This document shows, piece after piece, positions 35,485-43,675 of a stretch of DNA of 64,000 nt. The stretch is taken from contig NZ_CP141769.1 in NCBI RefSeq assembly GCF_035621355.1, forward strand, positions 62,001 through 126,000. Direction: 5' to 3'. This DNA is from Thiobacillus sp. SCUT-2 (GTDB lineage Bacteria; Pseudomonadota; Gammaproteobacteria; Burkholderiales; Thiobacillaceae). The position numbers and the translations under genes were made by a program. The notes under the pieces are model-generated. The model ran no database searches. It saw nothing but the letters and a program-made list of their open reading frames with translations, and was not told the DNA's origin. How positions within the stretch are numbered: the stretch's first letter is position 1; each line of letters opens with the position of its first letter.

Positions 35485-35568
35485 AGGCTTCGCCCGGCCC
35501 GAATTTCCGATGGGCGCCTAGAGTTGAAAGGCCGGCCGCGCGGCGTGCCCTGTCGCCGGCGGTCTTGA

Positions 35569-37914
35569 GTGGAGAAGGAACTGTCCCCGTCTGACATGGC
35601 CGCCCCGTCCGGTCTGAGCACTGCCGAGGCCCAGCGGCGCCTCGCCGAACATGGTCCCAACGCCGTCCCCGAGGCGCGCCGCCACCCGCTGCGCGCGTTC
35701 CTCGGAAAGCTGTGGGCGCCGGTTCCGTGGATGCTGGAGATCGCGATCGTGCTCCAGCTGATGCTCGGCAAGCCCGACGAGGCGGCCGTCATCGCGCTGC
35801 TTCTCGTCGTCAACGCCGTGCTGAGCTACGCGCAGGAAAGCCGGGCCAATCAGGCGCTGGCCCTGCTCAAGCAACGGCTGGCGATCCAGGCGCGGGTGCG
35901 GCGCGACGAACGCTGGCAGCGGGTTCCGGCCGAGGCGCTGGTGCCGGGCGACGTGATCCACCTGCGCATGGGGGATCTCGCGCCGGCGGACCTGCGCCTG
36001 ATCGACGGAAAGGTGCAGCTGGACCAGGCGGCGCTGACGGGCGAATCGCTTCCGGTCGAGGCCGGAAGCGGCGCGTCGGTCTATGCCGGCAGCGTGATCA
36101 AGCGCGGCGAGGCGACCGGCGAGGTGACCGCCACCGGCACGCGCACCTACTTCGGCCATACCGCCGACCTGGTCCGCACCGCCAGGACCGTCAGCCACCT
36201 CGGAAGCACGATTTTCACGATCGTGCGATACCTGGTGGCGCTGGATGTCCTGCTCGTCGCGGCGCTGATCGCCTACGCGCTGGCGACCGGTCTGCCGCTC
36301 GCCGACGTCGCGCCGTTTGCGCTCATCCTGCTGGTCGCCTCGGTCCCGGTCGCCCTGCCGGCGACCTTCACCGTCGCGACCGCGCTCGGTGCCCGCGCGC
36401 TGGCCGAGCGGGGCGTGCTGGTGACGCGGCTCTCCGCGATCGAGGAAGCCGCTGCCATGGACGTCCTGGCGACCGACAAGACCGGCACCCTCACCGCCAA
36501 CCGCCTCGGCGTCGCGGCGCTGAGCCCCCATGCGCCGTATGGGGAAGAGGAGGTGTTGCGCCTCGCCGCGCTGGCCTGCGACGAGGCGACGCAGGATCCC
36601 ATCGATCTCGCCATCCTCGACGCGGCCCGCGGCCGCGCCCTGCTCGCGACGCTGCCGACGAAGACGCGCTTCGTGCCCTTCGACCCGCAGACCAAGCGCG
36701 CCGAGGCCGTCTATCCGGCAGAGGGCGGCGAGCGCCGGGCGATCAAGGGGGCGGCGCGCACGGTTGCGGCGCTCTGCGTCGGCGCGCCGGACGTGCATGC
36801 GGAGGTCGAGCGCCTGGCAGACAGCGGCTACCGGGTGCTCGGCATCGCCGATGGCGTGGGCGACCGTCTCGAGTTCGTCGGGCTGGTGGCGATGCAGGAC
36901 CCGCCACGACCGGACGCGCGGCAGCTGGTCGAGAATCTGCAGGCGCTCGGCGTGCGCGTCCTGATGGTGACCGGTGACGGGCTGGCGACCGCGCGTGCGG
37001 TGGCCGCCGAGGTCGGTCTCGGCACGCGCGCCTGCGGCGCGGAAGTCCTGCGCAGCGAAGCCGACCGCGGTGTTCCCGACTGCGATGTCTTTGCGCGCGT
37101 CCTCCCCGAGGACAAGTTCCGCCTGGTGCAGGCGCTCCAGCGGGCCGGCCATGTCGCCGGCATGACCGGCGACGGCGTCAACGACGCGCCGGCGCTGAAG
37201 CAGGCCGAGATGGGGACGGCGGTCGCCAGCGCGACCGATGTCGCCAAGGCGTCAGCGAGCCTCGTCCTGACCCGGCCCGGGCTCGGCGACGTTGTGGCCG
37301 CGGTCGAGACGAGCCGCCGCATCCACCAGCGCATGCTGACCTACACGCTGAACAAGATCATCAAGACGCTCGAGATCGCGGTGTTCCTGAGCCTGGGGCT
37401 GATGCTCACGGGCGTCTTCGTCGTCACGCCGCTGCTGATCGTCCTGCTGCTGTTCACCAACGACTTTGCGACCATGGCGATCGCCACCGACCACGCGTCG
37501 TTCTCGCAGAAGCCCGACCGCTGGCACGTGCGTACGCTGATGGTGGCAGGCGGCGCCATCGCGGCCTGCCTCCTCGCACTGTCGTTCAGCGTGTTCTTCG
37601 CCGCCCGCGCGTGGCTCGGGCTGACGTTGCCGCAGCTGCAGACGCTGATGTTCCTGATGCTGGTGTTCTCGGGACAGGGCACCGTCTATCTGGTGCGCGA
37701 GCGGCGTCATTTCTGGCAATCGGCGCCCAGCCGCTGGCTGGTTCTCGTTTCGCTGCTGGATATCGCGCTGGTAGGCGGGTTCGCGACCCGGGGCATCTTG
37801 ATGGCGGCCGTGCCCTTTGCACTCGTGGCGGGCCTGCTGCTTCTCGTGTCGGCGTATCTGGTTCTGGTGGATTTCCTGAAGATCCGGGTGTTCAGGCGGC
37901 TCGGCGTGAAATAG
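35569..37914 (+). CDS. plasma-membrane H+-transporting P-type ATPase (PMA1-like, type III)
   Basis: This 781-residue P-type ATPase has the actuator TGES (LTGESLPVE), the phosphorylation motif DKTGT with Asp303, the hinge GDGVNDAPALK and about ten membrane helices. There is no N-terminal metal-binding domain. The PVALPATFTVA segment in the fourth helix fits the proton-pumping PMA1-type family of bacteria and archaea. It should export H+ at the cost of ATP. The GTG at 35569 is the longest start; an ATG at 35596 (MAAPSGLST), 17 bp after a GGAGAAGG sequence, is a credible alternative. Confidence 0.88.
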   Translation: MEKELSPSDMAAPSGLSTAEAQRRLAEHGPNAVPEARRHPLRAFLGKLWAPVPWMLEIAIVLQLMLGKPDEAAVIALLLVVNAVLSYAQESRANQALALLKQRLAIQARVRRDERWQRVPAEALVPGDVIHLRMGDLAPADLRLIDGKVQLDQAALTGESLPVEAGSGASVYAGSVIKRGEATGEVTATGTRTYFGHTADLVRTARTVSHLGSTIFTIVRYLVALDVLLVAALIAYALATGLPLADVAPFALILLVASVPVALPATFTVATALGARALAERGVLVTRLSAIEEAAAMDVLATDKTGTLTANRLGVAALSPHAPYGEEEVLRLAALACDEATQDPIDLAILDAARGRALLATLPTKTRFVPFDPQTKRAEAVYPAEGGERRAIKGAARTVAALCVGAPDVHAEVERLADSGYRVLGIADGVGDRLEFVGLVAMQDPPRPDARQLVENLQALGVRVLMVTGDGLATARAVAAEVGLGTRACGAEVLRSEADRGVPDCDVFARVLPEDKFRLVQALQRAGHVAGMTGDGVNDAPALKQAEMGTAVASATDVAKASASLVLTRPGLGDVVAAVETSRRIHQRMLTYTLNKIIKTLEIAVFLSLGLMLTGVFVVTPLLIVLLLFTNDFATMAIATDHASFSQKPDRWHVRTLMVAGGAIAACLLALSFSVFFAARAWLGLTLPQLQTLMFLMLVFSGQGTVYLVRERRHFWQSAPSRWLVLVSLLDIALVGGFATRGILMAAVPFALVAGLLLLVSAYLVLVDFLKIRVFRRLGVK

Positions 37915-38044
37915 CGAGCCTCTGCCATTCAGTCCGGGGCAATCCGCTGGGTGCCGCAATCGATACGGAGGCGGGATGGCATAAAAGCGTCAGAAACCGC
38001 CCGGGCGAGGCGCGGGCTGAAGACGTAAGTGCTTGATCGGGAAG

Positions 38045-38090
<46 letters not shown>

Positions 38091-38190
38091 TGTATTAACT
38101 CTTTGTTTTTATTGAACTGGTGCCCGCCCATGCTCGTAAACACCCGCCGGGACCAGGTCCGTGCTGTCACGGTCTTGGAGTTATCTCTGC

Positions 38191-38199
38191 TGTTATAAT
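38191..38199 (+). promoter_or_regulatory. extended -10 promoter for the cargo cassette
   Basis: TGTTATAAT is a perfect extended -10 element (TGn plus TATAAT), about 70 bp upstream of the TIGR04255 gene. No good -35 box lies 17 bp before it, which extended -10 promoters do not require. It stands out in otherwise GC-rich DNA. Confidence 0.6.
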
Positions 38200-38235
38200 T
38201 ATTTCAGTACGGCGGTCGCGAAGCCGCCAAATATA

Positions 38236-38262
38236 TAGATAAGAGACAGGTAGATAAGAGAC
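38236..38262. repeat. two-copy 15-bp tandem repeat
   Basis: TAGATAAGAGAC occurs at 38236-38247 and 38251-38262 with a 15-bp period, ending 5 bp before the GTG start of the TIGR04255 gene. Being in the 5' untranslated region, it could be a regulator or RNA-binding site or duplicated ribosome-site region. Confidence 0.55.
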
Positions 38263-38267
38263 TTTTC

Positions 38268-39071
38268 GTGGCCTACACAACCTCACGGCCTGATGGCCTG
38301 CCGGACTTTAGAGATCCGCCCTTAAACGAGGTTGTTCTCGGCGTACAGTTTTCGCCGGTCAAGGGGTATCAGCAAATATACGCGGGGGAAGTTCGGAACC
38401 TCTTTAAGTCCGAGTATCCTCAGGTCCAAGAGCAGCCACCCCTACCGCCCGAGTTCGAAGCATTCGGGCTGTCGTCGCCTTCCGCAAAAATCAATCTTGT
38501 GACGGGTGCCACCCACGACCGATTCTGGTTCCTAACGCCCTTGGGGGACGAGCTGATCCAGTTTCAACAAGATCGTCTCCTTCACAATTGGAGGAAGGTG
38601 GGTGACGAAACGAACCCTTACCCGCGGTTTGAAGCAATGCTGGATCGCTTCCGGAGCGAACTTGAGAGACTTCAAGCGTATATGGGCGGGTTTTCTGCGC
38701 CCGCGCTTGCGATAAATCAATGTGAGATTTCTTACATCAATCACATTGATGTGGATTCCTCTCGTTCCGATGATTGGCTCCGCTATGTTTCGTTTGCGAC
38801 CGAGCCAGATGACTTCTCGCTGAATTTTCGGGAGGTTATTCGGGACAGCGAGGGGCGGCCTTGTGCCCGATTTAGCTGTGAGGCTGTAACGGGGATGAAA
38901 TCTGGAAGCCGGCGAACCATCGTGCTGACCTTAACGGTGCGCGGTGCACCAAAGGGCCCAGAAATCGATTCGGCGCTGGACTTTATTACCAGCGGTCGGA
39001 AAGTCATTGTTTCAAGGTTTGCCGACGTCACCACCGATGTCGCACATAAAAAATGGGGGCGTGTTAAATGA
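38268..39071 (+). CDS. TIGR04255 family protein
   Basis: This 267-residue protein matches the sporadically distributed TIGR04255 family, whose hallmark is an N-terminal RPDGLPDF then DPPLNEVVLGVQF segment (residues 7-29). It is soluble, with no signal peptide or membrane helix and no recognisable catalytic motif. A Gln/Glu/Leu-rich helical part lies in the middle and a beta-rich C-terminal half contains RTIVLTLTVRG. The family is uncharacterised and appears in variable islands. The GTG start is the only plausible one before the conserved segment. Its stop overlaps the next start (ATGA), so the first two cargo proteins are translationally coupled. Confidence 0.75.
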   Translation: MAYTTSRPDGLPDFRDPPLNEVVLGVQFSPVKGYQQIYAGEVRNLFKSEYPQVQEQPPLPPEFEAFGLSSPSAKINLVTGATHDRFWFLTPLGDELIQFQQDRLLHNWRKVGDETNPYPRFEAMLDRFRSELERLQAYMGGFSAPALAINQCEISYINHIDVDSSRSDDWLRYVSFATEPDDFSLNFREVIRDSEGRPCARFSCEAVTGMKSGSRRTIVLTLTVRGAPKGPEIDSALDFITSGRKVIVSRFADVTTDVAHKKWGRVK

Positions 39072-39532
39072 TTGGCACAGGAGCTAGTAAGGTTTCTTAC
39101 CTGCCGGAGAGGGGGAGCCCCCCCAGACGGCTGCTGGTTGACGCTAACTTTTTCGCGTGGCGGGATGCCGCGATAGCGCGTCTGCAGGAGCTGGTTCGCT
39201 TGGAACCCGGCTGGGATGGATATCGCGCTCTGCCGGTAAGTCTGGAAAATGCTGTCTTTGCGCTCCAAATGCTTGGGGCTTTGTGCGAGGCGGATACCCC
39301 CCCACCTCAGATTGTTCCCGGCTTTGAGGGGGACCTACAGATCGAGTGGCATACGCTTAAGGGGGACGTTGAGTTGCATGTGAAAGCGCCGAACGATGTT
39401 CATGCGTGGCGTCTGCTTTGCGACGGTGATGTCGAAGACGAACTCAACCTGCGGAATGATTTTCTTATGGCCGCCCAATGGGTGAGGGAAATCACGGAGC
39501 CTCCGATTGCCTTTGCAGCCACCGCCGCGTGA
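39068..39532 (+). CDS. hypothetical cargo protein B (GWDGY motif)
   Basis: This 154-residue soluble protein has no named domain. Two segments look conserved-family-like: LEPGWDGYRALPVSLENAVFAL (residues 45-66, split here as GWDGY plus ALPVS and a helix) and a beta-hairpin-like PGFEGDLQIEWHTLKGDVELHV near 82-104. From memory, similar GWDGY/EWH proteins occur beside TIGR04255 genes, but this cannot be verified here. It overlaps the upstream gene by 4 bp and the third cargo gene by 26 bp, a tight arrangement typical of proteins made in fixed ratio. Confidence 0.6.
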   Translation: MIGTGASKVSYLPERGSPPRRLLVDANFFAWRDAAIARLQELVRLEPGWDGYRALPVSLENAVFALQMLGALCEADTPPPQIVPGFEGDLQIEWHTLKGDVELHVKAPNDVHAWRLLCDGDVEDELNLRNDFLMAAQWVREITEPPIAFAATAA

Positions 39533-39947
39533 TCAGAATGGCGAGGTCGAGCCACATGACCACGACGGAATAAATCCACAGGACGGCGTAATCCGGCGTA
39601 TTTCTCCCCAACAACTGATCTTCGACGAGAAGTTGGGAGCCATGAGGATTTCTTCAGCTGCTTTTAATCCTTCCTCTGGCGTTAACGGAGGTATGTCCGT
39701 CGATCTGCAGGCCCAGATAGAGGAAGCCGGATTGTCCGCCGTGGACTATGTCACTACTCCGCCTTGGTTGGGCTCTGTACGGTTTGAGGCCGGCGTGCTT
39801 CGCGCAGAAGGTTATCAAGTCGGATTTGATCCTTTGGATGACAACCCGCATCACGGCGAAGTCTGGGGTAGTTTCAGCAAATCGCGCCAACGACGCCTGA
39901 AGCAACTGTGCACCTGGTTTGTCTCCATAGAGGGTGCCTCGATTTAG
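39507..39947 (+). CDS. hypothetical cargo protein C
   Basis: This 146-residue protein has no named domain. Its recognisable blocks are RISPQQLIFDEK, SSAAFNPSS followed by GGMSVDL, and DPLDDNPHHGEVWG followed by a basic SKSRQRRLKQL helix. There is no ATG in frame; a TTG at 39507 preceded by GGAG 7 bp upstream is the best start, inside the end of gene B. A histidine (NPHHGEV) and the acidic segments could be functional, but no activity should be assumed. It completes the three-gene cassette. Confidence 0.55.
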   Translation: MPLQPPPRDQNGEVEPHDHDGINPQDGVIRRISPQQLIFDEKLGAMRISSAAFNPSSGVNGGMSVDLQAQIEEAGLSAVDYVTTPPWLGSVRFEAGVLRAEGYQVGFDPLDDNPHHGEVWGSFSKSRQRRLKQLCTWFVSIEGASI

Positions 39948-39960
39948 GGGGCTTGGCGTC

Positions 39961-40665
39961 ATGGCTTTGCTTAACGACCAGCTGAGCGTCTGGGAGATCG
40001 GTTTTAGATGGGCAGGACATGATCCTGAAGGCCTCTGGGTCCGTCTTCCCCTTGCCGTGCGTGACAATTTTCGCGTGCTCTTGAGCGCGGTCCTTGAGGC
40101 GCACCTAGCCAGTGATTCCTTATCGCTCGAAAAATATGACGGGGACAACCGAGAAGAGGCTTCTCTTCATATCCGTTACTGGTTAGATGAGGTTTACGCC
40201 TGTATCAGCGGAAAGAGGTTCGATCGACGGTTGCTTAAACATGCGTTCATCGGAAGGTTCGACTTCCTGGATTGGTGTGAAAGACGCGGCGCCCCTCCAC
40301 CCGAATTCTGGTTCCCACCGGGCTGGCGCGTTAGCTACAAATGGCCATCCGATGATGGTGTGGAGGAAGAAGGGGGCCAATCCGTTTCCGGTTCCTCTGA
40401 GTTAGATGACAAAGTGACTCCTAAGGGACTCCGCCCTGGCCAGCGCGCCTGCATCGCCGCACAGCAGATCGCTTCCGCGATCTGGAAAGACGAGCCCACG
40501 CGCACTATCGCCTCCATGTGTAAGGATGAACTCATCTTGAAATATGGTGGTGGCGCCCACTACGAAGAAGACACTGTTAGAAGCTGGGTGAGAGCGGTAG
40601 CTCCGCCAGAGGTCAGCCAAAGAAGGGGGCGCCCTCCCAAGAAAACCCCCGTCGAAGACGACTGA
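39961..40665 (+). CDS. hypothetical element protein with AT-hook-like C-terminus
   Basis: This 234-residue soluble protein starts at an ATG 13 bp after cargo gene C, with a purine-rich AGGGGG upstream. The N-terminal half is a helical domain (SVWEIGFRWAG, LWVRLPLAVRDNFRVLLSAV). An acidic Ser/Gly linker follows at about 130-150, then a helical segment (ACIAAQQIASAIW, SMCKDELILKY) that may be an HTH. It ends in RRGRPPKKTP, an AT-hook-like DNA-binding tail. Its position before the replication gene suggests a DNA-binding accessory or regulator of the element. No family name is recognised with confidence. Confidence 0.6.
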   Translation: MALLNDQLSVWEIGFRWAGHDPEGLWVRLPLAVRDNFRVLLSAVLEAHLASDSLSLEKYDGDNREEASLHIRYWLDEVYACISGKRFDRRLLKHAFIGRFDFLDWCERRGAPPPEFWFPPGWRVSYKWPSDDGVEEEGGQSVSGSSELDDKVTPKGLRPGQRACIAAQQIASAIWKDEPTRTIASMCKDELILKYGGGAHYEEDTVRSWVRAVAPPEVSQRRGRPPKKTPVEDD

Positions 40666-40807
40666 CACGGATTCCGGTAAGCAAGTGCGGGCGCGGTAGA
40701 AAAATCCTCGCCTCGCTTTAGCTCCATTTTTATCCGTCTACACCTAATTTTTTTGTCCGTCAGCGGCGACCATTCTGCGAGCTCCCTCAACCGCAAAGGA
40801 GCTTCAA
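40666..40807. other. spacer upstream of the replication gene, candidate origin or control region
   Basis: These 142 bp carry T-rich runs and two TCCGTC copies (within 40733-40760) and end in an AAAGGAG ribosome site for the replication gene. No iteron array or clear double-strand origin hairpin is visible, so an origin role rests on position only. Confidence 0.35.
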
Positions 40808-42127
40808 ATGGAAACCTGCAGTCAGCTGCATCCCTCGAACCAGAAACAGTCCGACGACGCGTGTGGGTCGGACCGCGCTTGCGCGGCCGACCAACGCGCG
40901 GAGTTGGATAAGGATGCGACGCCTAGTAACACAGCATCCAATAACTGCAATTGTGAGGAGATAGGGTTTATTCCATTGCGCTGGGGCGTAGACAGTCTCT
41001 ATCTCTCTTACCCCGGCATGCTGGCCGATTCGGTCACCCGGAAGCTGGAAGCCCTTAAAAAAACCGCCCAATCCGAAGCCGAAGCCGAACAAGCCAAGGC
41101 GCAATACTGCGTCGGCGATCACGTCTTCGAGGTCAAAGACAAGGGCGCGGGCATGTTCCCCTTCGTCCTGCGGGATAACGCCTTTCGCATCTCGCTCTCA
41201 CGTCCCAAGGGCGGAGCATTGCCGATGGCCTATGTCCAGGTGTCGAGCCAGCTGCTCGCGGCCTTCTCGCCCCAGCGAGCGGAAGCCATGTTGAGCGATG
41301 TTCTCCTGCAATTGGGTGACATCGAACCGGCCAAGGTGAGCCGCGTCGATTTGTACGTCGATTTCGTAAGCTGCGTGGACATGGAAAGCTGGAACCGCCA
41401 TGCGTGGGTGACCCGCGCTCACAAGGTCGGCACCCATGCCGTGAAGGGGGAATTCTCCGGCTGGTCCATCGGCCTCGGCGGGGTCATGTCTGCGCGCCTG
41501 TATAACAAGACCCTCGAAATCGAGAGCAGCGGCAAGGAGTATCTGAAAGAACTCTGGCTCCGGGCGGGCTGGGATGGCATCTCGCCCGTTTGGCGTCTTG
41601 AGTTCGAGTTCCATCGCGAGGTGCTAACGCAAAAGGGCGTATCCGGTCTGCGTGAAACGCTGCGCCACCTGGGTGGTCTCTGGGCCTATGCTACCGACGA
41701 ATGGCTGCGGCTGACGCTTCCCAACGAGGACGACGCCACCCGCTCCCGCTGGCCGATACATCCTTTGTGGGCCTGTCTCGCCTCCGTCGATTGGGGCGGC
41801 GATGGTGGCCCCCTGCTGGATCGGTTTTCCTCGGTCAGCGCACCCAACGAAAAGCAGGTGGTATCGCGCCTGCTCTCGTCCATCACCACCCTGATGGCCC
41901 TGAATGGCGATACCTGCCTGGACACGGCTTGGGACGGCCTGCGCCTCCGGCTGGACAATCACCTCCACAACCTCAGCATGTGGGAGGGCGTACACCCTAG
42001 GCAGTACGTCGAGGAAAAGGTCCGGATAAAGGCGCGGCGCTTTAATTCCATCCTCAATCGTGAGGATGAAGCGCCGGACTACGACGAAGAGGCACGCCAG
42101 TACCTCAGGGCGTCACGGGGCGGGTAA
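40808..42127 (+). CDS. replication initiator-like protein (Rep_trans/replication initiation factor type)
   Basis: This 439-residue protein begins with a Ser/Asn/Cys-rich leader (residues 1-50) and then a domain resembling rolling-circle initiators of small plasmids and filamentous-phage-like elements. It has WGVDSLYLSYPG, a paired strand KVSRVDLYVDF, then ARLYNKTLEI with its conserved Tyr and VWRLEFEFHRE. These alternate hydrophobic D/E and Y-N-K features are typical of that fold. It would allow the excised circle to replicate. An AAAGGAG ribosome site supports the ATG. It overlaps the HTH gene by 1 bp. Assignment is by pattern only. Confidence 0.65.
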   Translation: METCSQLHPSNQKQSDDACGSDRACAADQRAELDKDATPSNTASNNCNCEEIGFIPLRWGVDSLYLSYPGMLADSVTRKLEALKKTAQSEAEAEQAKAQYCVGDHVFEVKDKGAGMFPFVLRDNAFRISLSRPKGGALPMAYVQVSSQLLAAFSPQRAEAMLSDVLLQLGDIEPAKVSRVDLYVDFVSCVDMESWNRHAWVTRAHKVGTHAVKGEFSGWSIGLGGVMSARLYNKTLEIESSGKEYLKELWLRAGWDGISPVWRLEFEFHREVLTQKGVSGLRETLRHLGGLWAYATDEWLRLTLPNEDDATRSRWPIHPLWACLASVDWGGDGGPLLDRFSSVSAPNEKQVVSRLLSSITTLMALNGDTCLDTAWDGLRLRLDNHLHNLSMWEGVHPRQYVEEKVRIKARRFNSILNREDEAPDYDEEARQYLRASRGG

Positions 42128-42477
42128 TGAGAGAGGAAGCCGCCCTGCCCTTGCCCGCTGCGCGTTGCTTGAACAAGGAACAAGCTGCGGACTATCTCGG
42201 CATAGGGGTGACCCTGCTCTCTGAGCTGGGTGTCCCCTTCATCAAGCTGGGTCGCCGCTGTCTGTACGACAAGCTTGACCTGGATACCTGGCTGGATGAG
42301 TATAAATCCCGCGAGCAAGGGCGGGCCGGAAAGGAGAAAACCTTATGGCCCGTGAAACTGGAGTCTACCGGCGAGCGGATTCTAGCTACTGGTGGATTAA
42401 CGCAACCCTCCCGAACGGCAAGCGAGTACGTCAAAGCTCTGGGACTGAAAGCCGAGAGGAAGCCGAAGCGCTGCTAG
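42127..42477 (+). CDS. excisionase-like helix-turn-helix protein
   Basis: This 116-residue protein has an N-terminal winged HTH of the HTH_17/AlpA-excisionase kind ([21 protein letters not shown], then [22 protein letters not shown]) at residues 14-60. Such proteins direct excision by bending DNA at the att site or regulate element genes. The rest is unconserved and overlaps the integrase gene by 133 bp in another frame, so the C-terminal half is probably dictated by the overlap. The start overlaps the replication gene stop. Confidence 0.8.
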   Translation: MREEAALPLPAARCLNKEQAADYLGIGVTLLSELGVPFIKLGRRCLYDKLDLDTWLDEYKSREQGRAGKEKTLWPVKLESTGERILATGGLTQPSRTASEYVKALGLKAERKPKRC

Positions 42478-43397
42478 CGAAACTTAAGCTGGAAGCCTTC
42501 CGCGAACACCATTTCGGCATCAAGCGGCCCCGGACTTGGCAGGAAGCTGTCGTGCGGTATCTCGAAGTCAAAGCCTCCTTGCGGAGCATTCGGGATGTAA
42601 GGCAGATCTGCCGGGGGCTTCACCCCTATTTGGGCGATCTGACCTTGGACCAGATTAACGGCGACGTGATTTGGTCCATTGTTCAGGGCGAACTCAAGAA
42701 GGGCAACCTCCCGGCAACCGTGAATCGGTACCTAGCTACCTTGCGCAGCCTCTTGAGGATGGCGCGGGATGAATGGCAGTGGATCGATAGCATCCCGAAA
42801 GTCCGCATGTTGGGCGGCGAGGTCGAGCGTGACCGCTGGCTGACGCGGGAAGAGGCGGATCGACTGATTCGTTTCTGCCCGGATCATCTGGCGGCTGTTG
42901 TGCGCTTTGCCTTGGCTACGGGGTGCCGCGCGCGGGAGATATTGGGCTTGGAATGGATCCGGGTGGATTTGCCCCGCAAAACTGCCTGGATTAACCAGAC
43001 CAAGAATGGAACGCCGCGAGGCGTGCCGTTGAACCGTGATGCCGCAACCGTGCTGCGGGAGCAGATTGGCAAGCATTCCCAGTTCTGTTTTACCTATCGG
43101 GGTGAGCCGATTAAGCGGAACGTATCAAACCACGCTTGGTTCACTGCGTTGAGTAAGGCGGGGCTGGAGGATTTCCGTTTTCACGACCTGCGTCATACCT
43201 GGGCCTCCTGGCACAGGCAGTCGGGGACTAGCTGCGACGAGTTGAAAGACTTGGGCGGCTGGAAAACTCGCAGCATGGTGGACCGATACGCGAAGTTTGC
43301 GACGGAGCACCTGGCGGCCGCTGCGTCGCGGATTGAATCAGCCGCAAAGGACGGCGTGATCGAATTGTCACGATTCAGTCACGGTGCCGCCAAATGA
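42345..43397 (+). CDS. int: tyrosine recombinase / site-specific integrase
   Basis: This 350-residue integrase has an N-terminal arm-binding domain ([21 protein letters not shown]), a SAM-like core-binding domain (about 65-150) and a catalytic domain with Arg in [13 protein letters not shown], HxxR in [11 protein letters not shown], Trp in the H/W position of [10 protein letters not shown] and the nucleophile Tyr in DRYAKF. All catalytic residues are present, so it should be active. It lies 34 bp from the rebuilt tRNA-Phe, the usual place for an integrase beside its att site. The ATG sits within the upstream HTH gene. Confidence 0.95.
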   Translation: MARETGVYRRADSSYWWINATLPNGKRVRQSSGTESREEAEALLAKLKLEAFREHHFGIKRPRTWQEAVVRYLEVKASLRSIRDVRQICRGLHPYLGDLTLDQINGDVIWSIVQGELKKGNLPATVNRYLATLRSLLRMARDEWQWIDSIPKVRMLGGEVERDRWLTREEADRLIRFCPDHLAAVVRFALATGCRAREILGLEWIRVDLPRKTAWINQTKNGTPRGVPLNRDAATVLREQIGKHSQFCFTYRGEPIKRNVSNHAWFTALSKAGLEDFRFHDLRHTWASWHRQSGTSCDELKDLGGWKTRSMVDRYAKFATEHLAAAASRIESAAKDGVIELSRFSHGAAK

Positions 43398-43400
43398 AAA

Positions 43401-43422
43401 CGGCCCCCATCGCTGGGAGCCG
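43401..43422 (+). terminator. imperfect stem-loop after the integrase
   Basis: A 9-bp stem with one internal mismatch (CGGCCCCCA/TGGGAGCCG) and a TCGC loop starts 4 bp after the integrase stop. It lacks a T-run, so it may be a weak terminator or simply an att-flanking hairpin. Confidence 0.35.
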
Positions 43423-43431
43423 CTAGAAATC

Positions 43432-43507
<76 letters not shown>

Positions 43508-43675
43508 GGTGGAATTGCTTCGACTTTTCCCGCCCGTTGCAGGCGGAAAGCGCGCAATTAAACCCTGAGCCGTGCGCCAAGTCAACTGGCGGGCCCGGGT
43601 GGAGGCGCCGGAAGGCCGCTGGCGCGGCCGAAACACGGGCCGACAGGCCGGGCCCGGATCCTCTAAGATGGCGGC

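Noticed and set aside
38229..38250. Similarity of ATAAGAGACAG to the end of a transposase mosaic-end adapter
   Set aside because: Only 11 bases match, the rest of the mosaic end is absent, and the motif belongs to a local tandem repeat, so adapter contamination is unlikely.
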